Below, piece after piece: positions 50,800 through 62,490 of a stretch of 64,000 nucleotides of DNA. Below the pieces are notes generated by a model that was given only the letters and a program-made list of their open reading frames with translations, had not been told where the DNA came from and did not search any database. Where the stretch lies: assembly GCA_947561585.1 (NCBI GenBank), contig CANNZV010001638.1, positions 62,001 to 126,000 of the forward strand. Direction: 5' to 3'. This DNA comes from Caprella mutica (taxonomy: Eukaryota > Arthropoda > Malacostraca > Amphipoda > Caprellidae). Each line of letters opens with the position of its first letter. Within the stretch, counting starts at the first letter, position 1. A program made the position numbers and the translations under genes.

Positions 50800-50843
50800 T
50801 ACTTACCTAGGGTAGGTACAAGTAGCCGAACCATACGGTGACC

Positions 50844-51270
50844 GGGTGCAGGTCATAAGCCCGGCCCTCCCCCCGGTCAAGAGCCCCCCGGTTAAGAGCC
50901 CCCCCCCCCCCCCCCCAGTCATGAGCCCCCCACCACGGTCACGAGCCACCCCCTGTTTTTTAATCCTTATTTACCTATATTATGTAATCCTTATTGACAC
51001 TTTTGTAGTTCATTACTGATTAAACATAAAATATATGTATATCAGGGGGCGTGCCGCCCCCCAAACCCCCCTGCCAGGTCATTAAACAATCATGAAGTGT
51101 GCAGTACAACAAACTAGCGGATACAATAAAATACATTAGCAACTCTCAGTTATTTCCATCTAAGTAGCTAGTTCTTCATTTGTTCAACTAGGTACCTAAA
51201 TATGGATTAAAAAACAGGGATGATGGGTTCGTGACCGGGGGTTCTTGACCGGGGAGGCTCTTGACCGTAC
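50844..51270. mobile_element. Foldback element with iterated GGTCAAGAGCCCCCC termini
   Basis: Second copy of the 7043-7519 element: GGTGCAGGTCATAAGCCC at the left, GGGGTTCTTGACCGGGG at the right, and inner ATCCTTATTTACCTATATTA. The central GTGTGCAGTACAACAAACTA and the CCTGCCAGGTCATTAAACAA segment are conserved. Confidence 0.7.
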
Positions 51271-51289
51271 CCCACGGTGACCTAGGTTG

Positions 51290-51680
51290 GGTGTAGGTCA
51301 TAAACCCCCCCGGTCAAGAGAACTTCCCCCCCCCCTATTTTTCAATCCTTATTTACCTATATTATTTAATCCTTATTGACACTTTTGTGGTTCATAACTG
51401 ATTAGACATAAAAATATGTATATCGGGGGCTGTGCCGTCCCCGAACCCCCCTGCCAGGTCATTAAACAATCATGAAGTGTGCAGTACAACAAACTAGCGG
51501 CACCTCCCCCCGATATACATATGTATATTTTATGTCTAATCAGTAATGAACTACAAAAGTGTCAATAAGGATTAAATAATATAGGTAAATAAGGATTTAA
51601 AAACAGGGGGGCTCGTGACCGGAGGGGACTCATGACTGGGGGGCTCTTGACCGGTGGGGGGGGGCTTATGACCTACACCC
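51290..51680. mobile_element. Foldback element with iterated termini, near-perfect palindrome
   Basis: GTGTAGGTCATAAACCCCCC at the left and GGGGCTTATGACCTACACCC at the right. The arms pair over most of the length (CTTTTGTGGTTCATAACTGA / TCAGTAATGAACTACAAAAG) around an asymmetric centre with GTGCAGTACAACAAACTAGC. Confidence 0.75.
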
Positions 51681-51699
51681 TACTGGGGGAAGGGGGTGT

Positions 51700-53180
51700 T
51701 TACATAGTGTCCATTTTTTTAGTCCAATAGAAATGGCCATCCTAAGCATACCTACATAACTTAACTGATCCTAAAATATTTAAGTTTGCTTTATTATATA
51801 TAAAAGTTTCCCTATTATATGTAATTTTGAAATTAGTTCATCAAACTAAATAACAAATCAACAGAAGTACTTACGATCGAACTATGGCCTGTATTTGATT
51901 ACAGTAGTATTTGATAAATTGATTGTACCTAATTATAAGAGTGCTACAATCATTCCCTAGGGCCTAGATTAATAATAATATTTTATTGAATTCGAAAACA
52001 GACATTACAAAGTTTAAATCATAAAAACAGTGTATCAATTCAAACCCATAGAAGTTCCATTGGAACTTTTTGGGTTAATCATTCTTCGAATGTTTGATAT
52101 TTTAAAATCGCGTTTAGGTACTAATCACTGCTAAATTATTGATGTTAACTAAAATTGTTAAATATTTTAATTCCTAGAATCACCCCCTAAAAATGATTTT
52201 ACTAATCACGGTTAAAGTGTTAATTGATGGCAAATATTTTAAAATTTGTTTGCCTAAGGGTAAGCGCTAAATAAGGCTAGGGTCACACTAGACTAAATTT
52301 TTAGGTATGTAGTAGGTACTACACAAGGTAGGTACTAGTCTAGTACTAGACTAGGTACTCAATACCTAGAAAAATACAGAAGAAACGTGCACGAAAGTTG
52401 GAGCAATGAAATAATTCATGGCTAACACTAGGGTAAATAAATTCAGAGTTGATGTATAGTTCATCATTTTTCGATTACATAGGATTTTTTTAATGTTAAA
52501 TAACAGTTATTATATATTTTTCTTATATGATCGAAAATAGGGAGCAGTCCGATAACTCATAACATTAATTACCTATTTATCGATTCGTGTGAATTTGGTA
52601 GCGGAACCATAGTAAATACTACTATTTATTTACTATGAGCGGAACCAGACTTCATAATGTTATATTAATTAGGAAAAATTCCTCAAATAATTAGCTAATA
52701 CCTAATTCAATCAGTATATTCAGTATTGACATATGTATATGTTTTTTGTTCCTTTTTTTAGCTACCCAATATTTAAAAACTAAATAGTCTATGATATTTT
52801 GAATGTTACTCACAATTTGATAAATAATGAACATATGATTCAAATCTTTCGAATTAATGATATTCATTTTTCTAAAGTTTATTTTTTTAAAGAAAAAGCT
52901 CATCAAAAATTAAATAGCAGATCTTGATAATAATGGTTAGGTACTTTAAAAATGTGATGAATGATTAATTTGGTCTTTATCAATAAATCAAAAAACATTA
53001 TTAGCTACTAATTTACTGAAACTATTTAATTTCATGAAACTATATTTTTGTAAAATGGCCGTCGAACAATATTATTGGTAAAAGTTAGTATTTAAATGGC
53101 TAAATTTTTGGCATAATATATTGGAAATGATGTGATGAATTCCCGTAGACTTAAATACAAAATGTTACTGAAACTATAAA
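51700..53180. other. AT-rich spacer, no gene seen
   Basis: No exon with recognisable protein. A diverged GGTAAGTT-family MITE occupies about 52430-52565, with TTATATGATCGAAAATAGGG. Confidence 0.45.
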
Positions 53181-53181
53181 G

Positions 53182-54401
53182 ATAAACACACACTGTACTG
53201 ATAAGATAACACACACAGTACTGATAAGATAACACACACTGTACTGATAAGATAACACACACTGTACTGATAAGATAACACACACTGTACTGATAAGATA
53301 ACACACACTGTACTGATAAGATAACACACACTGTACTGATAAGATAACACACACTGTACTGATAAGATAACACACACTGTACTGATAAGATAACACACAC
53401 TGTACTGATAAGATAACACACACTGTACTGATAAGATAACACACACTGTACTGATAAGATAACACACACTGTACTGATAAGATAACACACACTGTACTGA
53501 TAAGATAACACACACTGTACTGATAAGATAACACACTGTACTGATAAGATAACACACACTGTACTGATAAGATAACACACACAGTACTGATAAGATAACA
53601 CACATTGTACTGATAAGATAACACACACTGTACTGATAAGATAACACACACTGTACTGATAAGAAAACACACACTGTACTGATAAGATAACACACACTGT
53701 ACTGATAAGATAACACACACTGTACTGATAAGATAACACACACTGTACTGATAAGATAACACACACTGTACTGATAAGATAACACACACTGTACTGATAA
53801 GATAACACACACTGTACTGATAAGATAACACACACTGTACTGATAAGATAACACACACTGTACTGATAAGATAACACACACTGTACTGATAAGATAACAT
53901 ACACTGTACTGATAAGATAACACACACTGTACTGATAAGAAAACACACACTGTACTGATAAGATAACACACTGCACTGGTAAGATAACACACACTGTACT
54001 GATAAGATAACACACACTGTACTGATAAGATAACACACTGCACTGATAAGATAACACACTGCACTGATAAGATTACACACTGTACTGATAAGATAACACA
54101 CTGTACTGATAAGATAACACACTGCACTGATAAGATAACACACTGTACTGATAAGATAACACACACTGTACTGATAAGATAACACACTGCACTGGTAAGA
54201 TAACACACACTGTACTGATAAGATAACACACACTGTACTGATAAGATAACACACTGCACTGATAAGATAACACACTGCACTGATAAGATTACACACTGTA
54301 CTGATAAGATAACACACTGTACTGATAAGATAACACACTGCACTGATAAGATAACACACTGCACTGATAAGATAACACACTGTACTGATAAGATAACACA
54401 G
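53182..54401. repeat. Minisatellite, 21/23-bp unit ACACACTGTACTGATAAGAT
   Basis: Roughly 50-55 head-to-tail units. The right third alternates 21- and 23-bp units with GTACTG/GCACTG variants and shows a duplicated block. Every unit carries TGATAAGATAA, two overlapping matches to the GATA-factor site WGATAR. It lies about 0.9 kb upstream of the coding exon at 55328. The open frames across it are a by-product of the repeat. Confidence 0.95.
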
Positions 54402-54402
54402 T

Positions 54403-55327
54403 AATTACTGTCAATTTTATCCGCTGTCTATTCACCCTAGATTTAATTATACAATTTATCTAGAAATTGAATCAGGCTAATGGTCTTGACTGCTGAATAG
54501 TTTATAAAAAGCTACTCTCACTTTCAAGTTTTTGCAATGTCCTAATTTTTACCATACTACCATATCAGCTGATGCTTATTTATATAATATTAATTCTAAC
54601 TCCACCATTTTGCATATTCAGCTGCCGCCTATTTTTAATAATGCCTTTTATTATACGTATAGTCAAAATCTGTTCTAATAGTTATTGACCTCAATAGATG
54701 ATCAAATTAATTTAAATCATGTCTTAATGTTTTATTATTTTATCTCAATTTCATTTAAGTCAAATTACGAGCTACTATTCATAAGTCCCGTGTCGAATTA
54801 GATAATAAATATCACCTTCATAGAGTCTAATAAGTATGTACCATGTGCAGGTATTCTCCAATAAAGAATATCGAGTAAAAGCATACATGAGTTTGCCATA
54901 AACAACAGGTGCTTATTCTCTCTGACAGAAAACATTAAATGAGAGTCAAAGGTTTTTTTCGAAAACATCTCTACCAATCAGCGTAAGTTCATTAGGCAGT
55001 TGACCAATGGGAGCTGTGCATTTTGCGGATATATGTAGGTGACCCGCGAAAAAACATGCTTGGCTAGACTACCTACAGTACTGATGCGCTGGTTGCCTCT
55101 TGAGATTCACAGATCTCATTCTCTTATTTTATACGGTGATGTCGTGTGCTCCATAGTCCACTCCTGAACAGTTAGAAAATCAACTCCTAGGTTGGCAGGC
55201 ACGCGTGGTGAAAATGTGATTTAGTAAGTTTGATGTCGTGTAGTTAGTGAATATGTCATCATACGAATGCATGATTTATTGATAATTGTATAGTTATGTT
55301 CATGTGGTTAAAGGAAAATACGTCTCC
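54403..55327 (+). promoter_or_regulatory. Presumed promoter and 5' leader of the 55328 gene
   Basis: Single-copy-looking DNA between the GATA-motif array and the first ATG. An in-frame stop (TGA at 55280-55282) precedes the ATG. No TATA box or initiator was assigned with confidence. Placement is inferred from the coding exon only. Confidence 0.3.
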
Positions 55328-57039
55328 ATGTCAACAACAACGAATAATTGTAGCACAAGTTATCCCGAGCCAATTTATCATGAGCTCTATTATCCCAGAC
55401 CGAAAGCAAGACCACAGTCCCTCGACTCAAGTACCGGAATTGAAGAACAGCTGACCACGCATAGAACAACAAATCCCCAGATTGCTGATGCTTCTGAACC
55501 TGTATTTGCTGATAAGAGTGGACCAATGGTTATGCCTTTTCCAGAAGAATGCTTTTCTTCCAGTACATCTCCTTCTAGCGGCGCTGAACCGATTCTTCAA
55601 CCTCTTAATGATCATTACGCATCGAAGAGTAATTATCCTTTGATAGGCGCATCGGCAGAAGATAAATATCGGTCCATAGATGTACTATTGTCTCAATCGA
55701 ATGATTTGCAATTTCTAGACTCGCATGGAGCAGATACCACTCGTGACAAAAGTACGTGCAATGAAGTTGAATATGAAGCGAATAAAGGAAGATCGAGTGC
55801 TTCAATGACCAGTACGAGGAGGATTGAAGAGGTTTATAAATCGTGGTCGAAAGAGGAGAAATATTCAGATGTCGAGTTACCTGAACAGTTTATATGTGAA
55901 GGACCTTCATCTTCGAGACACTCACAATCACACAGAAAATTCACCAGACGAAGAAATAATTTTAACGAATCTTCACCACAACCAGTTACCGAAAGCAATT
56001 TTGCTGCTGAAGTTCAAGATTTTCACTATTTATTACAGCAATCTCCCATTGACGATATTCCACCTCAAGTAATGAACACGAACAACTCCACATTGGAAAC
56101 TGTGCCACCAGGTTTAATGAACTCCCCATCTTATGGAAATGAAGCAGTAATTAGTGGTAGGTATACTGCCAAGGTGTTCAAAGAAGAAGTTCTTGATACT
56201 TCTTCTCTGTCGTCAGATCTCCAGTATTCATTTAAAGACATGTTAGAAGAATCAGATCAGGGATTTAGAAATACCAACACTACTTTTAATCCTCATAAAG
56301 GCAATACAAATGACAATAGTTTAAGAATAGAATCTGAAAAAACCGCCGTAGCCTCTTTTCGTGGTTGTGCAAATACTGAACCATATTCTACTAGTCAAAA
56401 TATACCGAATATATTACCTATGACTGAGCAAGTGAACGAAAACGATCAGCAACGATTCGTTGAGTTGAAAACAAGTCTAATGTACGCGAGAGACGAGGCT
56501 AGGAAATCGGGCTCTCAGATTGAAGAACAGTTTCTGGACGAATGGATGAAGTGCTTGAATGAAGACTCTCCAAATCGTAGAAATAGAAGAGATTTCAGTT
56601 TTCCAAACAACTCTTCCCAAACAAACCAGTTACAAACTTCGTTCATAATCTCCCAAAATAAGAATCCCGTGATTCCCTTGGCCAAACAGTACGAAAGCTT
56701 GACTAACCACCCATCTGTAGCGTACAGAAACAGAGCTCCGTCGATCGAAGCGGCAGATTTGACAATGGCTGTACCAACCTGTTCTTCGAGCCAACTTTAC
56801 ACTATGAACATGCGGGCTTCGACCTCCTCCGCCATGGGAGGACTGAATCACACATCTGATCAATTCTCATCCGAAGATTCGAGTTTGAGTTTGTGCGAAG
56901 TGACTGCGGAAGTTATTGACTCTACTATTTCGGCCGAGGATCCGCAGTTGGCGGAGATTATGCGCCATGGTCTTTTCAAGAGTGGAAGACCTACTAAAAT
57001 GGCTATGCCTTCACCACCCATAAAATCAACCAAACGAAG
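55328..57039 (+). CDS. Long first coding exon of an unrecognised, probably nuclear protein
   Basis: Open from the first in-frame ATG at 55328 to a consensus donor (AAG|GTGAGT) after 57039, giving 570 codons plus two bases. The protein is rich in Ser, Thr, Asn and Glu and looks disordered. Two acidic, short helix-like patches (SDLQYSFKDMLEE and SLSLCEVTAEVIDST) could be interaction or activation motifs. The exon ends with GRPTKMAMPSPP and a basic KSTKRR, a candidate nuclear-localisation signal. The layout (long disordered N-terminus cut just after basic residues) is typical of transcription factors whose DNA-binding domain is in later exons, but this is inference; no domain is recognised. Later exons are not visible in the remaining 7 kb. 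Confidence 0.6.
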
Positions 57040-57496
57040 GTGAGTCAGCAATTTTACAAAATCATTGGTAGATATTCTGTTTGATCCTTCCTTTATTTAC
57101 CGTTCGTAACTATTGTGTACATCTCTTCGGAGACGGTAAGTTATGAATTAATACATGATTTAATTTAAATAGGATCTTTTATGCGAAATTTGAGCATAAA
57201 AATTTATACTAATTAAAGTAATTTAATTTCAATATATAGTTTTATCCATGTAATTGGACAAATTTACAGCTGTTTCTGAAATAAATTTTATGGTTAAATT
57301 TTAGTTCATTTATTCCTTATTTGAAAATATTTAAATATTCAATTAATTTTAAATTTTCAATGAATATTCATCTTTGATTTGAAAAATGTTTCTATGTAAA
57401 TTTTTTTCGAAATATCTTATATTTAATAATGTTCAATGCTATATTTATATAATGGATTCTTATTCCATGATATCAGTTATAAAAATTGAATTCGTA

Positions 57497-58635
57497 TCTA
57501 TATCTCTATAATATAATACGCTAGATCTGTCTGTGTGTATGTATGTATGTGTGTTAGCTACTTGGAGCAATATTACTCACAAACGGTTAGACCTAGAGAC
57601 ATGAAAATTTACAACTTTTTAGAAAGTCGTGTCGAATTTAACGAGTTAAAAGGATTTTTCGAAATTCATACGGGTTTTCGAATTATTAACACTTGATTTA
57701 TAATGGGATACATAGAAATTAATTCGACATACTTTCCAGGATATTTTCAGAGACTATCCGACAGAATGGGCTGAAATTTTCTGGAAACCTCCGGCCTATG
57801 GTCCTACAGAACGCTATTGATTTGCTTTACGAAATTCGAACGAGTTTCTGAATAATTCGATTTTTAAGTTTCAATGGAATACATAGGGAATTAATTCAAA
57901 TCGCTAAATAAATGGTAACATACGAAATAAATAAAATAATAAAATTTACAATATTCGAATCAGAAAAATATCTACAATTTGTAAAAATTACCTACAAAAA
58001 TAACTGCGTTAACTGTTATCCGAAATTCAAAGTAATTTTTAAGATATGACGAAAATTAGAAAATAAAATTCTACGCTGGTTATCATTTTTTCTCAATAAA
58101 ATAAATGACATATTTTTCACGATTGAAAATATAATAATTAATTTTGATATTGATTTTGACGGGTGGGAATATGAATAAATATTCAAAATAAATGATATTT
58201 AAAATATTTATAATCAAATTAAAAAGAATTTACATAATTATATTAATTGATTTAAATAAATTGAATATCAGCTGCTACCTAGGTATATATGTGGATTTTA
58301 TTTCTTCTATTTCAAGCATCGAACTGATAGATGTAGCTAACTGTTTTTATTTTTCATAGTGTGATTATTTGAATAATATTTGTAATATGTAGTTATTTAT
58401 ACAGCTATCTTATATAATAATGTATGATCTACACGACAGTATTCAAGACAAATTGATGACGTCACGGGACGGAAAATTACTCTTTACTGGTACCTAATTC
58501 TTATGAATTGTATTGGTAAATGGGACGTGTAATGTGTGTGATCAAACACGATAAGTAATGTACTTAAATATTAGTATTAAAAAATATATAATAATATATG
58601 CACGTTACCGTGCATTTTACACGGGTACCCACTAG
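57497..58635 (+). mobile_element. Non-autonomous Helitron-like element
   Basis: Starts TC (TCTATATCTCTATAATATAA) preceded by A, and ends CTAG followed by T, as expected for Helitron insertion between A and T. A hairpin with 6-bp stem (TGCACG-TTAC-CGTGCA, 58599-58614) lies 17 bp before the CTAG, and the end reads CACGGGTACCCACTAG. No Rep/helicase is encoded. It lies in what is probably the first intron of the 55328 gene. Confidence 0.65.
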
Positions 58636-58904
58636 TTTATATTATATATATATCTATAAAAAGCCTAAAGCCCGACACAAATTTTAACAATGAAATTTTC
58701 GAATAAAAACTGCCACCTCTCGATTTTTTTAATAAAAAGCGATATTCAAGATGACAAAAAAATTATTAGCGCAGTAAAATATATTAAAGTAAAGTATTTT
58801 TGATTTCTAAATCTAGAGTGTCAATGTTTTTTTATTGTGGGTATGTGATTAGATAATTAGGAAGACTAACAGAAAAATGTTATCATTTTTATTTGGGCAG
58901 AGAT

Positions 58905-59111
58905 AGCTAGATTATAGTTTGCTAGATTATAGTTTGCTAGATTATAGTTTGCTAGATTATAGTTTGCTAGATTATAGTTTGCTAGATTATAGTTTGCTAG
59001 ATTATAGTTTGCTAGATTATAGTTTGCTATATTATAGTTTGCTATATTATAGTTTGATATATTATAGTTTGCTATATTATAGTTTGCTATATTATAGTTT
59101 GCTATATTATC
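58905..59111. repeat. Minisatellite, 15-bp unit TAGATTATAGTTTGC
   Basis: About 13 units: the first block uses TAGATTATAG, the second TATATTATAG, giving two clean sub-arrays. Confidence 0.95.
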
Positions 59112-59195
59112 TTGTCCTTGGTATTATACAGTTTATCTAGATATATATACTGAATTATAAAGAATTTTTTCACCGTACCATCTATTTTTATTGCA

Positions 59196-59333
59196 CTGAC
59201 GTAGGATTTGTTCCGAATTATTTTCGATCATGTAGATATTTTTTTAACATTTCAACTCTTTATCTTAATTTAACATTTTTTCTTTGATCGAAAATGTGGA
59301 ACTGTCCAATAACTCGGAGCTTACCCTAGCTTG
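59196..59333. mobile_element. Diverged GGTAAGTT-family foldback MITE
   Basis: GTTCCGAATTATTTTCGATCA at the left; GATCGAAAATGTGGAACTGT and CTCGGAGCTTACCCTAG at the right. Confidence 0.55.
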
Positions 59334-59534
59334 ATCGTGGGAAATGTTATCGTGCTATTGTTCAAATGTCACGTCTTATCGGTCCGTTATCGTCTTATCG
59401 GTCTGTTATCGTATTATCGTAGTGTATAACAACAGAGATATCCATTCACATGGTGATGAAATAATTGATCCTAATTATATAATAGCGATGTCAAAAATTT
59501 GTTGCCATATAATTACTATACCCAGAGAGAAAGA

Positions 59535-59945
59535 TATGATGGGGCCATGGAAGATTGAGAGAGAAAGTTATGGTTGGGCCATAGAAGATTGAGAGAAAGT
59601 TATGGTTGGGCCATAGGAGATTGAGAGAAAGTTATGGTGGGGCCATGGAAGATTGAGAGAGAAAGTTATGGTTGGGCCATAGGAGATTGAGAGAAAGTTA
59701 TGGTCGGGCCATAGGAGATTGAGAGAAAGTTATGGTGGGGCCATGGAAGATTGAGAGAGAAAGTTATGGTTGGGCCATAGGAGATTGAGAGAAAGTTATG
59801 GTCGGGCCATAGGAGATTGAGAGAAAGTTATGGTGGGGCCATAGAAGATTGAGAGAAAGTTATGGTGGGGCCATAGAAAATAGAGAGAAGGTTATGGTGG
59901 GGCCATAGAAAATAGAGAGAAAGTTATGGTGGGGCTATAGAAGAT
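59535..59945. repeat. Minisatellite, 31/33-bp unit GAGAGAAAGTTATGGTGGGG
   Basis: About 13 units ending CCATAGAAGATT or CCATAGGAGATT. A three-unit pattern (GTGGGG, GTTGGG, GTCGGG) recurs, i.e. a higher-order repeat. Confidence 0.95.
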
Positions 59946-60533
59946 TAATTATGGTTCCCTCTTCATAATGATATAAAATATATCACAGCTATAATATAAT
60001 TCATATATATAAAATAATTCAAAAATATAATTAGTTCATGGATTTAATAAAATTCATCAATGTAAAATAATTCAAAAAATCCAAAATAATTCAAAATAAT
60101 AACTCCGAGATATAAATTGATTCAGATTTATAATTTTACATGACAAAGTGTCTAATTTTTTCAATAAATTCTCACCAAAATCTAATAAATAGCCTAAAAT
60201 TATAAAACAAATCCATAATCATATAAGTGTTCTATATTAAAGTGTCTATATTCACACTTTTGTTATTCATGAGGTAGGTAGTTTTGGAAACGAGTTTTCT
60301 AGAAATTGACCGCAAATTTTATGTAAGGCAGACTGTGTAAATTGGAAATTAGGAAAATACCATATATACTCAATAATTATCTAAAAGTTCATACGGTGAC
60401 ATTTTATTGCTGAGAGATTTAAAATAGTCAATGTTTACCAAGTTATAACATTTGTAAATATTTGTGTAAGATGACCTATCTTGGCAATGATTTCATAATC
60501 AGTTTTCTTGCAGATATTTTTGTAGAGTACTAT

Positions 60534-61425
60534 TTTATTTTCAATAATTGTAAGTTTTTAATATTTTACTCTCATTAATTGTTAGTTTTTAGTATTTTAT
60601 TTTCAATAATTGTAAGTTTTTAATATTTTACTCTCATTAATTGTTAGTTTTTAGTATTTTATTTTCAATAATTGTAAGTTTTTAATATTTTACTCTCATT
60701 AATTGTTAGTTTTTAGTATTTTATTTTCAATAATTGTAAGTTTTTAATATTTTACTCTCATTAATTGTTAGTTTTTAGTATTTTATTTTCAATAATTGTA
60801 AGTTTTTAATATTTTACTCTCATTAATTGTTAGTTTTTAGTATTTTATTTTCAATAATTGTAAGTTTTTAATATTTTACTCTCATTAATTGTTAGTTTTT
60901 AGTATTTTATTTTCAATAATTGTAAGTTTTTAATATTTTACTCTCATTAATTGTTAGTTTTTAGTATTTTATTTTCAATAATTGTAAGTTTTTAATATTT
61001 TACTCTCATTAATTGTTAGTTTTTAGTATTTTATTTTCAATAATTGTAAGTTTTTAATATTTTACTCTCATTAATTGTTAGTTTTTAGTATTTTATTTTC
61101 AATAATTGTAAGTTTTTAATATTTTACTCTCATTAATTGTTAGTTTTTAGTATTTTATTTTCAATAATTGTAAGTTTTTAATATTTTACTCTCATTAATT
61201 GTTAGTTTTTAGTCTTTTATTTTCATCAATTGTAAGTTTCAATATTTTCTTTTCATTAATTGTAAGTTTTTAATATTTTACTCTCATTAATTGTTAGTTT
61301 TTAGTCTTTTACTTTCATTAATTGTTAGTTTTTAGTCTTTTACTTTCATTAATTGTAAGTTTTAGTATTTTATTTTCATTAATTGCAAGTTTTTAATATT
61401 TTACTTTCATTAATTGTAAGTTTAA
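60534..61425. repeat. Satellite-like array, 62-bp dimeric unit
   Basis: About 11 near-identical 62-bp units. Each is two related 31-bp halves (TTTTCAATAATTGTAAGTTT... and CTCTCATTAATTGTTAGTTT...). After about 61200 the halves continue as mixed, diverged monomers. Confidence 0.95.
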
Positions 61426-61889
61426 ATATTGTAATTCAATTAATCGCAAATTCGTATAAGTTTAATAAATAATTAATAAGTCATCCTTTGGAATTATATT
61501 TAGTCGTTAATAAAGTTTAAAATAATTCATTGTATTTTTTATATATTTTTTATTCCAATACTCATGACAGATTGTAAGAAGAATATATATTTTTATTATT
61601 TACCTATATACGCTTGTTTGCTAGTTAGATTTTAATCGATCGTTTAATTAATGATATCAATATAAAGTAGGTCGTGGAACCACGCATTCGATCATTTTTT
61701 ATTTAAATTCTTCATTAAAAACCTTTCGCAGTGTTTAATATAAAACTGAGATAAATTATATATGGATGAATATTTTTTATATAAGGAAGCACATCGGATG
61801 GTATCGGTTATTTCTTAAACTCATGTCACTCTTCGTTATTTTGTTGCTATCCTTATGTCCTGCACCTACCTTATTGTTGGAACCCACGT

Positions 61890-62140
61890 ACTGCCAGAGC
61901 CCTCGTCTTTCCCGAATTCGTGCCTTGTCTGAATTCTTTTTTGTCTGAACCCTTGTCTTGTCCGAACTCATGTTTTGTCTGAACCCTTGTCTTGTCCAAA
62001 TTCGTGCCTTGTCCGAATTCTTGTTTTTCTGAACCCTTGTCTTTCCGAATTCGTGTTTTGTCCAAAATATTATCTTGTCACTTTCCTTATCTAGACCAAA
62101 CTCTTATCTTGTCAGAATCCTCATTCTGTCAAAATCTTCA
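61890..62140. repeat. Degenerate minisatellite, ~17-bp unit TTGTCTGAACCCTTGTC
   Basis: Repeated TTGTCCGAATTCGTGCC and TTGTCTGAACCCTTGTC units with drift toward the right end. Confidence 0.8.
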
Positions 62141-62490
62141 ACTGTTCTGAACACATTAATTGAGTTTACAACACCGACCTGTACCTACACGCATCGGTTA
62201 TACGGGTTGTAGTTGATAAGTTGTAAGTAAGGTACAAGCAATATCTGCACGGTGGGTGTCTATAGTGTCGGTATAGATTATAGAAAAACATTCAAAACAT
62301 TTAGCCTTAAATACCGAAGTTTGAGAACCCATATAATTTACCGCAATCCCTTCTAGTCGTTGTGAGTCGATAAGCGATTGTTTGTCTGATTGGAGAACAC
62401 CTGAAGGCGTCGCGGTTTTCTTTTTCTTCAATTAGTGTGTTTTCTGAATTGAAACCTGCGTAGACAAATTCAGTGAACGTGAAATATTGC

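Noticed and set aside
53092..54380. Long open frames (321-409 codons) reading CVILSVQ-type repeats on the minus strand
   Set aside because: All three minus frames are open because the 21/23-bp unit lacks stops in them; the peptides are pure translations of the minisatellite, with no independent coding evidence.
58919..59140. Open frame of LLDYSLLDYS repeats
   Set aside because: Translation of the 15-bp minisatellite; no flanking exon or splice support.
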